A stretch of 64,000 bases of DNA from Riptortus pedestris (taxonomy: Eukaryota; Arthropoda; Insecta; Hemiptera; Alydidae), in the NCBI GenBank assembly GCA_019009955.1, contig CM032228.1, forward strand, positions 258,574,001 through 258,638,000, written 5' to 3'. Made by a program: the position numbers and the translations under genes. This document shows, piece by piece, positions 29,031 through 39,330 of the stretch. Under the pieces are notes generated by a model, which saw only the letters and a list, made by a program, of their open reading frames with translations, was not told the origin of the DNA and did not search any database. How positions within the stretch are numbered: the stretch's first letter is position 1; each line of letters starts with the position of its first letter.

Positions 29031-29371
29031 CAGAGGGGAAATAATATACAAATAAGGAAAGGATTTTTTTTTATATTTAAATAAGGAAAACAAAATAATT
29101 CCAAAATCAGAGAAATGATATGCCTTCATCAGTAAAACTGTTACCTATTCCTCCCTTAAAACGTGGCACACTCGTCAGAAGTATCATCGCATCAAAGGTA
29201 ATTCATAATGGATTTAGATAAAATAATTATTATATAATTAGGATGAAGTAAGTTAATATTGTAAATATGGTTGCAGGTTGTAGGCCTTGGCAGATGTGAG
29301 CAGTAAACAACTTTCTATGATGGAGCAAATGCAGACATTGTTTTTGGAAGTTGTCTCGTGAATATTCCACC

Positions 29372-30187
29372 TCTGGAGCAGTCAGCTGTGAATAGAGCAG
29401 TTAGTCCTCACCATACATGCCAATATATGTCAGCAGTCAGCTGTGAATAGAGCAGTTAGTCCTCATCATACATGCCAATATATGTCAGCAGTCAGCTGTG
29501 AATAGAGCAGTTAGTCCTCATCATACATGCCAATATATGTCAGCAGTCAGCTGTGAATAGAGCAGTTAGTCCTCATCGTACATGCCAATATATGTCAGCA
29601 GTCAGCTGTGAATAGAGCAGTTAGTCCTCACCATACACGCCAATATATTTCAGCAGTCAGCTGTGAGTAGAGCAGTTAGTCCTCACCATACACGCCAATA
29701 TATGTCAGCAGTCAGCTGTGAATAGAGCAGTTAGTCCTCATCGTACATGCCAATATATGTCAGCAGTCAGCTGTGAATAGAGCAGTTAGTCCTCATCGTA
29801 CATGCCAATATATGTCAGCTGTGAATAGAGCAGTTTGTCCTCATCATACATGCCAATATATGTCAGCAGTCAGCTGTGAATAGAGCAGTTAGTCCTCATC
29901 ATACATGCCAATATATGTCAGCAGTCAGCTGTGAATAGAGCAGTTAGTCCTCATCATACATGCCAATATATGTCAGCAGTCAGCTGTGAATAGAGCAGTT
30001 AGTCCTCATCGTACATGCCAATATATGTCAGTAGTCAGCTGTGAATAGAGCAGTTAGTCCTCATCATACATGCCAATATATGTCAGCAGTCAGCTGTGAA
30101 TAGAGCAGTTATTCCTCATCATACATGCCAATATATGTCAGCAGTCTGTGAATAGAGCAGTTATTCCTCATCATACATGCCAATATA
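29372..30187 (+). repeat. 55-bp minisatellite, about 15 copies
   Basis: Unit contains gcagtcagctgtgaatagag, cagttagtcctcatcatac and atgccaatatatgtca. Copies are 55 bp, with one shortened unit near 29,815 and another near 30,143. Variation is mostly single bases (tcatcatac / tcaccatac / tcatcgtac). It is interrupted by the Tc1 element; a few bases of the array (tgtcagcagtcagct) resume at 31,708. Confidence 0.95.
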
Positions 30188-31705
30188 CACCGATGGACAC
30201 AATTAACGCACCACTACAATATTTGAAGTTATAATGAAACTGGTTGTGTCCAGCTTCTGTGTTCTTTATCTATTGGTATATAGGGGATTACAGAGTGAAT
30301 ATAAACCATAAATAATGCTTTGTTTACTCTTGAGGATTATTTTAATCCTGATTTCTACAGACAGTAGGTTTAGACTGATAATATCTTCCCTTCATAAACT
30401 TGTTCTCGTTAGTTCTTTCTCAACAACCTAGGTTGCTACTCACTTTTTTCCCCTCTCAATAGCCGGAGTAAGTCATTTAAGTGAGTTTGACTGTGTTAGG
30501 GCAGTGACATTGATAGAGGAAGGATACAGCCAGCGTGAAGTTGCAAGAAGGCTGGGAGTTCATCATACAACAATCGGAAGAGCTCTAAAGCGTTTTAGAG
30601 TAACTGGACAACATGCTAGAAGAGAAGGCGAGGGTCGGCCTAGGTGCACAGAAGCAATAGACGATAGGTACATCAGGCTACAGGCTCTGCGAAACCGCAG
30701 TATTACTGGAAATGAAATTGGAAATCTCATTAGGCAAACCCGAAATTTGACGATCTCCAGCAGGACTGTTAGGAGAAGGCTCAATGAAGGTAACCTGAGG
30801 GCTCGACATCCTGCCCGTGTCCCTCTGCTTACCACAGCTCACAAAATGGCCAGACTTCGTTTCGCTCAAGACCATGTGAATTGGACTTCGGAAGATTGGA
30901 AGAGAGTTCTCTTCTCAGATGAAGTGAGAGTAGGTCTCAAATCTTCAGATGATCGTGTATACACATGGAGACGCCCAGGAGAAAGGTACGCCCCATGTTG
31001 CATGGCTCCCCAGGTGGCATTTCGTGGTGGCTCACTTATGTTCTGGGGAGGCATTTCGTTCGATGAGCGTACAGAGTTGGTTGTGGTGCGAGGAAGGTCA
31101 CTGACGTCACAGAGGTACTTGTACGACATAATTGAAGAGCACGTTGTTCCATTTGCACCGTACATTGGAGAGGGATTCCTGTTTATGGACGACAATGCCA
31201 GACCACACAGATCACAAATGGTGGATGATTACCTGAGAGAGGTTGGGATTGAGCGCATGGTGTGGCCACCGCGGAGTCCTGATTTAAACCCGATCGAACA
31301 CGTCTGGGACCACCTTAAGAAACGGGTACGAAGTCTGAATCCGAGTCCTAGCACCCTTGCAGAACTGGAAACAGCTGTTCTCGAAGAATGGGACAACATT
31401 CCTCAGGACTTGATAGTGACTCTTTTTAAATCAATGGAAAGGCGTTTACGGGATGTTATTCGTGCCAGGGGTGGCAATGCCCGTTATTGACTTTACGAAA
31501 AAGTGAGTTTTAATTTTCATTTTTGGAAGAATATTTTTCTTCTTTTTTTTCTTTTAAAATGTGTACCATATTTTCTGAATGTAAAATAAAATTTTGTTTT
31601 TAAATGACTAATTTTATCTATATAATTTTTTTTTAGTGTTAAAATTAAAATATAGTGGATACCTTTGAAGAAATGTAGGTGGTGCATTAATTTTGTCCAT
31701 CAGTG
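30188..31705 (+). mobile_element. Tc1-type DNA transposon, 1,518 bp, inserted in the minisatellite
   Basis: Terminal inverted repeats of about 28 bp: CACCGATGGACACAATTAAC on the left and, reversed, CACTGATGGACAAAATTAAT on the right, both continuing GCACCAC. TA flanks both ends (30,186-30,187 and 31,706-31,707), the standard Tc1/mariner target duplication. Removing the element restores ccaatatatgtcag of the minisatellite unit. It encodes one DD34E transposase. Confidence 0.95.
30459..31490 (+). pseudogene. Tc1 transposase, DD34E, intact except for the start codon
   Basis: The frame is open from a TAG at 30,429 to the stop at 31,488-31,490. Order: helix-turn-helix (YSQREVARRLGVHHTTIGRA), a GRPR-like hook (EGRPRCTEA), a second HTH, then the catalytic domain with VLFSDE, FMDDNARPH and PPRSPDLNPIEHVWD. 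Exactly 34 residues separate the second Asp from the Glu. No ATG exists in frame before the DNA-binding domain. ATA at 30,459 (reading I-A-G-V-S-H-L-S-E-F) sits where a start is expected, so the initiator has probably mutated; the first in-frame codon of any start type is GTG at 30,504. Apart from that no lesion is seen, which points to a young insertion. Confidence 0.85.
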
Positions 31706-31896
31706 TATGTCAGCAGTCAGCTCCAACTCCCATCCCATGCTGAACCATTTACATAACCAACCAGGTAATATCTATATTATTATTTATATTGGAATTATGT
31801 GCCACTTTCCCTTTAGTGAAATCAGCTATTGAAGATGTACCTAGTAGATGACGAAAATGAGGTCCGTCCTAAATTATATATATATACTAGCTAAGG

Positions 31897-32060
31897 TACC
31901 CGACTTCGCTCGGGAAATTATTAGAGGCTGAATATTGAGGGTATTTTTATAGCAAGGCTTCAATGTGTACAATTATACTTTATAATTATACCGTTTGGGC
32001 GTATTATTTTTCCGTAAGTGCCAGGCAAATGTAGGGGACTATTAGAATAGATATTTTAAT
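31897..32060 (+). mobile_element. Retroposon 3' tail with TTCG hairpin, diverged copy
   Basis: Begins actagctaaggtacccgacttcgctcgggaaatt after a short (TA) tract, then gaggctgaatattgagggtattttt. Same family as 41,575, 44,540 and, inverted, 45,600-45,722 and 34,875-34,900. The stem CCGA-CTTCG-CTCGG-like hairpin is at the extreme end. Confidence 0.55.
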
Positions 32061-32729
32061 TAAAAAGGGTAAATGAAAATGAGTTCCCAATCAATCCCTC
32101 TCTACTGTTTGACTCAATTAAATAGTATCTATAATGCACATATTTTCTGTCAAACCCACTCTGAACAAACATAGTTTAGAAATAGTCGGTTGTAAATAAA
32201 TAGAAATTGCAATAGTGCCAACATTTAACAGGTTATAAGTTAACACAATTAACTGTGTTACATTCCTTTCTGCTATGGGTTATCAACATTGCTTTACATA
32301 AATTAACTATTCCAAACATTAAAGATTTTGATTTTTCTAATAATTAATGACCCGGTAAAAATAAATAAGAGTGGTAACATAAAAATAATTGAATTTATTT
32401 TCAAAGTGCGAGGTGAGGGGGAAGGATCGTAGCCCTCTTTGGAACGTAAATAATTCTCTAAACAATCAAATCGACTTTAAACTCATATTGTCTTTTATAT
32501 CATCAAGATCTTGTCATCATAATGACATTATCAAGTAACGTTTAATAGTTATATATTGTCCATAGTTGTTTCAATAACCTAACATATCTTAGGAAATAAG
32601 CTACTATATACCAGAATTAAAGAGTTTGATTCACCACAAATTCCGCTATCACTCCTGGCGTAATTTAGCGTGACTTTGTTAAAAAATTGCGTAATAAAAA
32701 TTGAATAATGAAAATTCTCCTATAGTTTT

Positions 32730-32960
32730 CATTTCCATTTTAAATAAATAACGTTATTTCCGGGTGAATTTTCCAAGTCCGTCTGCCGGCATGTATATCT
32801 CGTTGTTGGAGCGAAAATAATTCTGTTTGAGCACTTCGTCAGGTCAGCGATTTCTCTGATGTAGTCATCATCGTATAAGTCGCTGAGTCCTGTAGTGAGT
32901 ATGTCGATGGTTTCTTGCACTGGTATAGATGGGTATAGGTGTTTGATATCGACCTATCAG
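32730..32960 (-). pseudogene. Penelope-like reverse transcriptase fragment (N-terminal part)
   Basis: The minus strand reads DIKHLYPSIPVQETIDILTTG then LSDLYDDDYIREIADLTK. This resembles the D-hydrophobic-LYPSIP block of Penelope-type RTs. The fragment has no catalytic YxDD block and no flanking ends were found. It is an old, truncated copy. Confidence 0.55.
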
Positions 32961-33245
32961 CTACCTCACCTGGATAAATTAATTCAAATCTATAAGTATT
33001 TTATCTTAACGCCAGTAGCAGATTGTACCAAGTAAAGTATACTGTCCCTCTTCCATTTTTTTTAACCCGAACATTAATTCATGAGAAACGCCAGTTTGTC
33101 CTAAATGTATTTAATACTTTATTTAAATAAAACATGAAAATGTTTCGAACGAAAAGTTTAGTATGGTGAAGATAATGTAATCAGATTTCTAGTTTTCATT
33201 AAAATTAGTATGTTATATTCAGATATATTTAACAATTATTTTTCT

Positions 33246-33470
33246 GGGGCTCGGGTTGGCCGCGTGGGTTAGGGCGTTGGTCTTAATCTCGCGTGGCAAA
33301 CCTAGATTGGCAGGTTCGATTCCCGCCCTGGGCAGTAGAAATTAACTTAGTGACGGACTCATTAAATAAATTCCTTAGTTCCCACCTGGCCAGAAAAGGG
33401 CGGTAACCTGTAGATTACCTGGCCCCATTAGTCATAGTAGCAAAAAGTGGACGTAAACAAATTTAAAAAA
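33246..33470 (+). mobile_element. tRNA-derived SINE, copy 2
   Basis: The head is tRNA-like: ggggctcgggttggccgcgt with an A-box-like ttggccgcgtgggttaggg, and a perfect B box GGTTCGATTCC at 33,313-33,323 for RNA polymerase III. The tRNA-unrelated body follows (cccacctggccagaaaaggg, cggtaacctgtagattacc, caaaaagtggacgtaaac), then an A-rich tail. Copies at 40,419 and 28,830 show it is a family. Confidence 0.8.
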
Positions 33471-33616
33471 AAATGTTTTTCTTTTAGGAAATATGCTTAG
33501 TTTACGTTGTACCCGCATGACTTTGTTTTTATGGATAATAAAGTAAAATTTATTCATTTTAATTTCCCTTGTTTTATATACATAGTTTTATTTAATTAAT
33601 GGATTCATTTAACTGT

Positions 33617-34067
33617 TGCAGCTTAGCTTGTTGACACACCACCGCCTGGACAGCCAGTGCAGCTTAGCTTGTTGACACACCACCGCCTGGACAGCCAGTG
33701 CAGCTTAGCTTGTTGACACACCACCGCCTGGACAGCCAGTGCAGCTTAGCTTGTTGACACACCACCGCCTGGACAGCCAGTGCAGCTTAGCTTGTTGACA
33801 CACCACCGCCTGGACAGCCAGTGCAGCTTAGCTTGTTGACACACCACCGCCTGGACAGCCAGTGCAGCTTAGCTTGTTGACACACCACCGCCTGGACAGC
33901 CAGTGCAGCTTAGCTTGTTGACACACCACCGCCTGGACAGCCAGTGCAGCTTAGCTTGTTGGCACACCACCGCCTGGACAGCCAGTGCAGCTTAGCTTGT
34001 TGACACACCACCGCCTGGACAGCCAGTGCAGCTTAGCTTGTTGACACACCACCGCCTGGACAGCCAG
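33617..34067 (+). repeat. 41-bp minisatellite, 11 copies
   Basis: Unit tgcagcttagcttgttgaca then caccaccgcctggacagccag, repeated exactly 11 times over 451 bp, with a single observed difference (gttggcacacc near 33,960). Such homogeneity indicates recent expansion. Confidence 0.97.
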
Positions 34068-34672
34068 TGGGCAGAGTTGAACCAATTATTGATTAGCGTA
34101 ATACTGTATTTTAGTTCAATTCGATTTATATACAATACATTAATAAAAAATGATCATATCAATAAAGTTGTAGTATTTTTTAAACCACACTAACCTTCAA
34201 TTAAAAATTTGCCACAGTAACAGTCGTCTTGAAATAACCTACACACCTACCTAGTTAGCCTTTGAATGTACTTCAATATGTAGAAGGAGAAAGTCGATGC
34301 ATTACATTCATTCTGGCAAAGTATATTTTACAAGGAAAAGGAAAACAATGCTTTTCTTCGATCGGGATGGGGGGGGGGTACAAAACTAAATCACATATAT
34401 TCTGAATTGAATTAATACATGCATTTCCATGTACCACCCACAGTTCTGTATGGCGGACGGAGTTATATTAGGACTGTTTCAGTAGTTTACCTGCTGTGAA
34501 GTTTAAAATCTATAGTGGGTAAATTTGTACAAATAAAAATCTATGGTTTTTCTGAAATTCTATTTCAATTTGGCTGGGTTAATATTTTATCATATTTCAA
34601 GAAATGACAATTAAAGTTGAATTCATGTCTGTCACTGCCCGGCCATGTGTTGCTCAATCTCTTAAATAAAAA

Positions 34673-34740
34673 TCCGTCACGCAGGGGCTGCGTAAACTAA
34701 GCAGATTTCCGGCATAAAGTTTAAGAATAGATAAATCTAC
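34673..34740 (+). repeat. Beta repeat core, copy 1
   Basis: Contains cgtcacgcaggggctgcgta then aactaagcagatttcc, followed about 30 bases later by a partial match to gaaatctgc. Other copies are at 37,700, 39,331, 40,930 (inverted), 41,047, 54,170, 55,467 and 55,786. Confidence 0.75.
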
Positions 34741-34874
34741 ATATCAGTAACACAACAACACCTTGAATATTAAGTGAGTAAATACATACGATAATAAGAA
34801 ACTTACCGACGGAAAACATCTTCTGATTAGTAAACTGACAGATTTGCCAACTTCTTACCAATCATTGAAATATA

Positions 34875-34912
34875 TCCCGAGCGAAGTCGGGCACCATGGC
34901 TATTATATATAT
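34875..34912 (-). mobile_element. Inverted remnant of the TTCG-hairpin retroposon tail
   Basis: tcccgagcgaagtcgggcac is the reverse complement of the tail hairpin at 31,897, and is followed by a TA-rich stretch into which the neighbouring LTR is inserted. Confidence 0.5.
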
Positions 34913-35093
34913 TGTTGAGAAAACTAAATAGATGAATAATCCTTCAGAGAGAGAGAGAGAGAGAGAGAGTCGCGTATTTGGAAAGTGTGACGTAGATCAA
35001 AGAGACCGAAAAGAATGTTCTAGGTCTGACCAGTACCTTCCAGCCAGACGTCGAATGAACTAGAAAATTCCCCTTTGATGTATGCCGCCTCCC

Positions 35094-35130
35094 TATAAAA
35101 AGGAGCTCGGGCCAGCCGTGAGTTTCAGTT
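35094..35130 (+). promoter_or_regulatory. LTR promoter: TATAAAA plus TCAGTT initiator
   Basis: TATAAAA at 35,094-35,100 is followed 25 bases later by TCAGTT (35,125-35,130), matching the arthropod initiator consensus at the usual distance. Equivalent TATA sequences are found on the minus strand at about 46,272-46,282 and 63,552-63,559 in the other LTR copies. Confidence 0.65.
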
Positions 35131-35253
35131 TATGCTCAGCGATATTGATGGTCACATCAGTGCTACAGTGCGACTTAGTACAGTGCGGTAAAGTGTTTTT
35201 TAAGAAGGACAGTGTTGTGCCGTGACTGTAAGTAACAGTTTAGTGCCGTGTTT

Positions 35254-35345
35254 AAGACAGTGCAGTGCCGCGAAGTAAAGGACAGTGCAGTGCCGCGAAG
35301 TAGAAGACAGTGCAGTGCCGCGAAGCAAAGGACAGTGCAGTGCCG
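35254..35345 (+). repeat. Internal tandem repeat in the LTR
   Basis: About four diverged copies of gacagtgcagtgccgcgaag with a short A/G tail, downstream of the promoter. The reverse LTR copy has the matching repeats at about 46,025-46,130. Confidence 0.75.
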
Positions 35346-35573
35346 TCTTTCTGTGAATTTCAGTGAATTATTGGACTGTGACTCATTGAAGAACAGTAAC
35401 GCTATCAGTGTATACTGTGAGTAGTAATTAAGAATAATCACCAAGTTTATTGTGCATTGTGAAATAAATTTGGCAGTGATAAAAACTGTGAAACTTGCGA
35501 GTATTTAATTTTGCAATCCAAAAGAACTCTTATTAAAAACGTTTATTACTGGTTTTGGTAATATTAAAAACGT

Positions 35574-35577
<4 letters not shown>

Positions 35578-35620
<43 letters not shown>
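35578..35620. repeat. (TA)n microsatellite
   Basis: About 40 bp of alternating TA next to the LTR and the start of an omega tail. Similar tracts recur at 41,527, 45,722, 46,450, 54,647 and 56,450. Confidence 0.95.
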
Positions 35621-35623
<3 letters not shown>

Positions 35624-35775
35624 CAGTTTTGAGCGGACCTCATTTCCCTCATCTCCTTGGTCGGATCGATGGAGATTTGAAGAAAAATGTCGAAAATCGC
35701 GTCATGAGTACGACCTCAATAGCTCATTTCCCTTAAGGTTCCGTTGCTAAAATGGCTTGAAGGATTTCCATGAAC
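35621..35775 (+). repeat. Omega tail of the alpha repeat family, copy 1
   Basis: ttttgagcggacctcatttc, gtcggatcgatggagatttgaag, cgaaaatcgcgtcatgagtac, gctcatttcccttaagg. It follows a (TA)n tract as in the other copies (39,835, 46,500, 54,718, 56,498, 60,620). Confidence 0.7.
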
Positions 35776-36280
35776 ATTTATATTGGCGAATCAATATTGA
35801 GCACAGCTTATCTGAGGCTCAGCTCAAGGGTGGTTTACTTCCAAGTTAAATCATCTTCTTCAATATCTTCACTCATTATACATTAAATCGGAAGAATGCT
35901 CTTTAGACTCCTTGGCCGGGAATTCATTGGACGATTAGCACTTTGATGCCAATTCCAACATTTCATTTTAGTATATTTGATTTGGCATGAGATAGTTACT
36001 TTAAGATACAGCCATATACATTGGATTTTCCAAATTCCGCCTGTAAGCCCCCCCCCTCTTCCACTTTGTGAATAATCTTCAGTGTGTAATGATACAGTTG
36101 AATGTCCAACATGAAGAATAGATATTTTCGGTTCACTACCGGAAAATCTTAATTGATGACGTCACCACAAAACTTATTTGCATGTATCTCATACAGTAAA
36201 TGCTCAATGCAAACAATATTTGGTATTTAAGCTTGGAATAACATGATTTCTGATATAACTGCGAATTGTTAATATAACAA
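35776..36280. other. AT-rich sequence, nothing recognised
   Basis: Contains a C run near 36,050 and short matches to alpha-type phrases (acgtcaccacaaaacttatttgcatgtatctca). No coding frame, RNA gene or complete element was recognised. Confidence 0.5.
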
Positions 36281-36720
36281 CATAACTGAGTGGGGCTTTA
36301 CTGAATGCTTAAAACTAAAAGAAGTAAATATCTCCGTTAATATTAAACATACAAAAATAAATGAATAAAACAATGTTTATAGTAAATTTGATTTGCAATA
36401 AGATTGATTCTATAATATTTTTCGGTCCGACCATAACATCGGAGATATTACGAAATTTCCCTTCACTGGCCCGATTTCAACCATTAAAGAACTTGAACTT
36501 TTTTTATGCATGGAACGCGTATAGATGGAGTTAGGTTACGATCAAACAAGAATTGCATATGGAGCTGTAACTGTAACTGAGAGGTAAATACATGTATATA
36601 TTTTTGAACCGACCTCTTTTTCAACAACTCCTGGGTAGGATCGATGGATATTTTTCGAAAATAGCGTCAACTTCAATAGCTGAATTCCTTTAAAGGAAAT
36701 CTGCTAAAAGAGATTTTTAT
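36281..36720 (+). repeat. Alpha repeat, copy 2 (diverged)
   Basis: gtggggctttactgaatgct, aatatctccgttaatatt, gcaataagattgattctat, cggagatattacgaaattt, gatttcaaccattaaagaac and cctgggtaggatcgatggat occur in the same order as in the copies at 54,360 and 56,160. Confidence 0.65.
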
Positions 36721-37695
36721 TGTATTCTGTTGCTAAGATGGTTCAATCGTTATGTTTGATGTGAAGCGATATCCATTTGGACTCGAGATATTTTGAGATG
36801 AGAGCATTTACATTATATATGTTATTGTTTAGTGATTCATGGAGGGTACAAGGGGCACACCACCTAGAGAATTTGAACGACTACAACTGTGATGGGCCGA
36901 CAATTGTTGAAGTAACTCCATCTTTTGTGGCAGCAGCAGATTTGCATACAATCTCTCAATGCATTAGATATGCTCATTAACACAGAAAATATTTTATTGC
37001 ATAATTCCCCTGATATTACTTACAAGTGCTGATACAAGTGATATCGCAGACACAAAAAAAATAACCACTTATTATTTCCTTGATATGCTTCCATTCGTCA
37101 TTTTCTGAAGTTATCAGATTATGCTATCAATTTGCATGCACAGGTGTTTCTAATTCGTCATTAGACATATTTAAACTATCCCTACTTCATACAAAGTATT
37201 TATCGAATTTAATTGTTACAATAAATCAAAATGAAAACAAAAGAAAAAGTTGGAAACAATTACGTGACAAATACCCTATGAAGATTAACTAAATTAATTT
37301 CAAAAAAAAAAGAAAAAAAAAAAAGTTTCCTTACGATCCAGTCATTTATCATTTAATGCTTCGATTAACTTCCTTATTAGATCGTTACAAAGGTAAGTAA
37401 TTAAGCGTTTCACGTGAAACTAATGTTGAAGTTTCTTAATTGGTCGGAAATGGGGTTCAGAAAGAAGGGAAAATACGAAATGGTTAAGATCTTTGTTGTT
37501 AAAAGGCCGAATCGAATAATCTTGGTGATAGATATTTGTTATAATTCAGCAGTGACCCAACATATCTAATCTAATATCACTAATACGCATAGGTTCAGAA
37601 TTTATAGAAACACGATTGCAAGGAGATTTCTTTAGTTCACTTTATTCAAACTCTACATGTTTCAAGTTCTGTACTTCAACACCTCATCAGGACCT
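36721..37695. other. AT-rich intergenic sequence
   Basis: No recognisable gene. Short open frames at 36,777-36,980 and 37,080-37,292 resemble nothing known and have no splice context. Parts near 37,320-37,600 look like old, unclassified repeat. Confidence 0.45.
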
Positions 37696-37697
37696 AA

Positions 37698-37925
37698 AAG
37701 TCCGTCACGCCTGGGCTGCGTTAACTAAGCAGATTTCCCACGTGCATCACGTATTTGCATTTATCTCAAAATGTAAACTTTTAATGAGAACAATATTTAG
37801 TACTTAGGTTTCAACTGATGTGCTTTATAATATAACAGCTTGTGGTTATTATGACATGAGACTGAAGGCTGAAAAAAAATAATGCAAATATCTCGGGAAT
37901 ATGGTGGATGGTAGAGGAACCAATT
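37698..37925 (+). repeat. Beta core followed by alpha start, copy interrupted by Penelope element
   Basis: agtccgtcacgcctgggctgcg, then ttaactaagcagatttccca and cgtgcatcacgtatttgcatt, followed by aatgcaaatatctcggg at 37,882. The alpha phrase gcaaatatctcgg appears again at 39,300 just past the Penelope element, so the insertion lies in or near this phrase. Confidence 0.6.
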
Positions 37926-38415
37926 GATGAGGATCAATAAGAAGGCCAAATCCTCTACTGTTTTTTATTATTATAATGCAGAATGCACTTTCGGAGTCAA
38001 CGCTCCATCCTCAGTGCCTGCTGACAAACACAACCTCGAGTTAATTTAACATTCATAGTATGGCCAAAAGCAAAATAAACAACAGTCATAAAAACAACCA
38101 CAAAATAAAGAGTAAAAACAATGGAAAATCAAATAACTAGTCAACTACTAAAAATTAAAGCCATAAAAAAATCAAATAACAAGTCAACTAATAAAAGTTA
38201 AAGAAACAAACAACGTTAAACATATGTCAAAACTAAAAACTATAAATAAAATTTAAAAAAAAAAAAACCTACACAAATTACAGATGTATGTGGAAAACAT
38301 ATCACAGTGGGTGGGAACCTCTGAAAAAACCACCCAGAGGAACTGAAAGAGACATCTAAAAAATAAAATAAAAACCCCATACTAATAATAGAGAGGAGAT
38401 GTAGGAGGTGCCAGA

Positions 38416-38823
38416 TTAAAGCTGCGTTGCCTGGACCACGACCGCCGGGCGACTGAACCTCTGCCCCCGTAGAGAAGACAGGGCCCCGTCACCGACATGT
38501 CGCAGCCTTGCCGCCTCCTCCTTCTTATTAATATTCCTATCTCCATTCGCCTGTCTGTCCAGCCTTATATGCAGCCCCTCAGCCGTATTTAATCTTTTGC
38601 CCTTCTTCTCCTCATACAGCAATTGATATTTTATGCTGGACATATCATGATCCTCTTTCCTGGCGTGTGCGGAAAACTCAGTGTCACGAGTGATGTGCTC
38701 CTTAAGACGCGTCCTTATCTTTCTACCACTTTGCCCCACATAAGAGGCATCGCATCCCGTGCACGAGATCCTATACACGCCAGATCTATCCAGGGGGTCC
38801 ACATAGTCCTTAACACGGAGCAA
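38416..38823 (-). pseudogene. Penelope-like GIY-YIG endonuclease domain
   Basis: GVYRISCTGCDASYVGQSGR then TRLKEH is the GIY-YIG core (GVY, YVG, the conserved Arg in R-K-R-R--EH). It is followed by SAHARKEDHDM (the helix with a His) and AEGLHIRLDRQ, where the E corresponds to the catalytic Glu region (NTAEGLHI). It ends at VVVQATQL. In Penelope elements this domain nicks target DNA. It is separated from the RT by a frameshift only. Confidence 0.8.
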
Positions 38824-38831
38824 ACAATTTT

Positions 38832-39251
38832 TCAGGGACCCCGCTTGCTCCTGTAGGAAGTAGCCAATCCAATTTTCCTTAACCTGGATCCTATCTTTTC
38901 TGAAACAGGGTCCAAGTACGGGATGGAGACATGTTCCTCGTACCCGTTTGCTTTAGCAATATGTTTAATGCAGAGCACTTCCTTGGCGTAATTTTCTTGT
39001 GCTAGTGGGGTACTAATCAGCCTCTCCTCTAAATAAAGCAATCCCGCCATCTTGTATCTTGGGTGATGAAATGAATCGACAGGTATTAATAAGTCGGTAG
39101 ATGAGGCCTTCCTATAGATACCGAATTTATGACCCCCTCCATCTCTCTCTATCTCCAGATCTAGGTAGCAAAGCTTCGTAGCTTTTTCGTTCTCCAAGGT
39201 GAATTTAATTGTCCCAAGGCAGCTATTTAGGTAGGAAAGTGCACTCTGCAT
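38832..39251 (-). pseudogene. Penelope-like RT C-terminal part
   Basis: Frame reading SALSYLNSCLGTIKFTLENEK, LCYLDLEIERDGGGHKFGIY then RKASSTDLLIPVDSFHHPRYK, and KEVLCIKHIAKANGYEEHV. The FT-E-, LDL and IYRK-T-TD-L--S-HP blocks are characteristic of Penelope RTs downstream of the active site. It terminates at RSKRGP through a frameshift. The next frame (SLKNCLLRVKDYVDPL) continues into the endonuclease. Confidence 0.75.
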
Positions 39252-39330
39252 TATAATAATAAAAAATAGTAGAGGACTTGGCCTTCTTATTGATCCTCAG
39301 CAAATATCTCGGTTCATAATCAATGTAATG

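Larger units (their letters stand above)
34913..35577 (+). mobile_element. Solo LTR, plus orientation (665 bp)
   Basis: Bounded by TGTTGAGAAAAC and AACGTAACA (TG...CA), with ATAT on both sides as a possible target duplication in TA-rich DNA. It contains an (AG)n tract near 34,949, a TATA box and initiator, and a four-fold internal repeat of about 25 bp (gacagtgcagtgccgcgaag). A reverse-oriented copy is at 45,797-46,449 and a third at 62,910. No internal gag-pol region is next to it, so it is a solo LTR. Confidence 0.75.
37928..39299 (-). mobile_element. Penelope-like element with about 67-bp terminal inverted repeats
   Basis: The left end (37,928-37,994) and right end (39,233-39,299) are inverted copies: TGAGGATCAATAAGAAGGCC, TCCTCTACT, then TTTTTTATTATTATAATGCA and TGCACTTTC, with three single-base differences. 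Coding parts on the minus strand are the RT C-terminus and then a GIY-YIG endonuclease, the order typical of Penelope elements. Most of the RT, including the catalytic motif, is missing, so it is 5'-truncated. About 40 bases (ggtggatggtagaggaacc region) lie between the repeated host phrase and the left repeat; Penelope inserts often have an asymmetric extra end. Confidence 0.8.

Noticed and set aside
29372..30187. CRISPR-like array
   Set aside because: Plain 55-bp tandem repeat without spacers.
33246..33330. Functional tRNA gene
   Set aside because: A and B boxes are present but the cloverleaf is poor and a SINE body with related copies follows, so it is a SINE head.
36777..36980. Small protein gene
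   Set aside because: No homology recognised and no splice or promoter context; it lies next to alpha repeat fragments.
37920..37960. Hammerhead ribozyme in the Penelope terminal repeat
   Set aside because: TTGATGAGGATCAATAAG lacks the CTGATGA and GAAA core pairs in the needed order.
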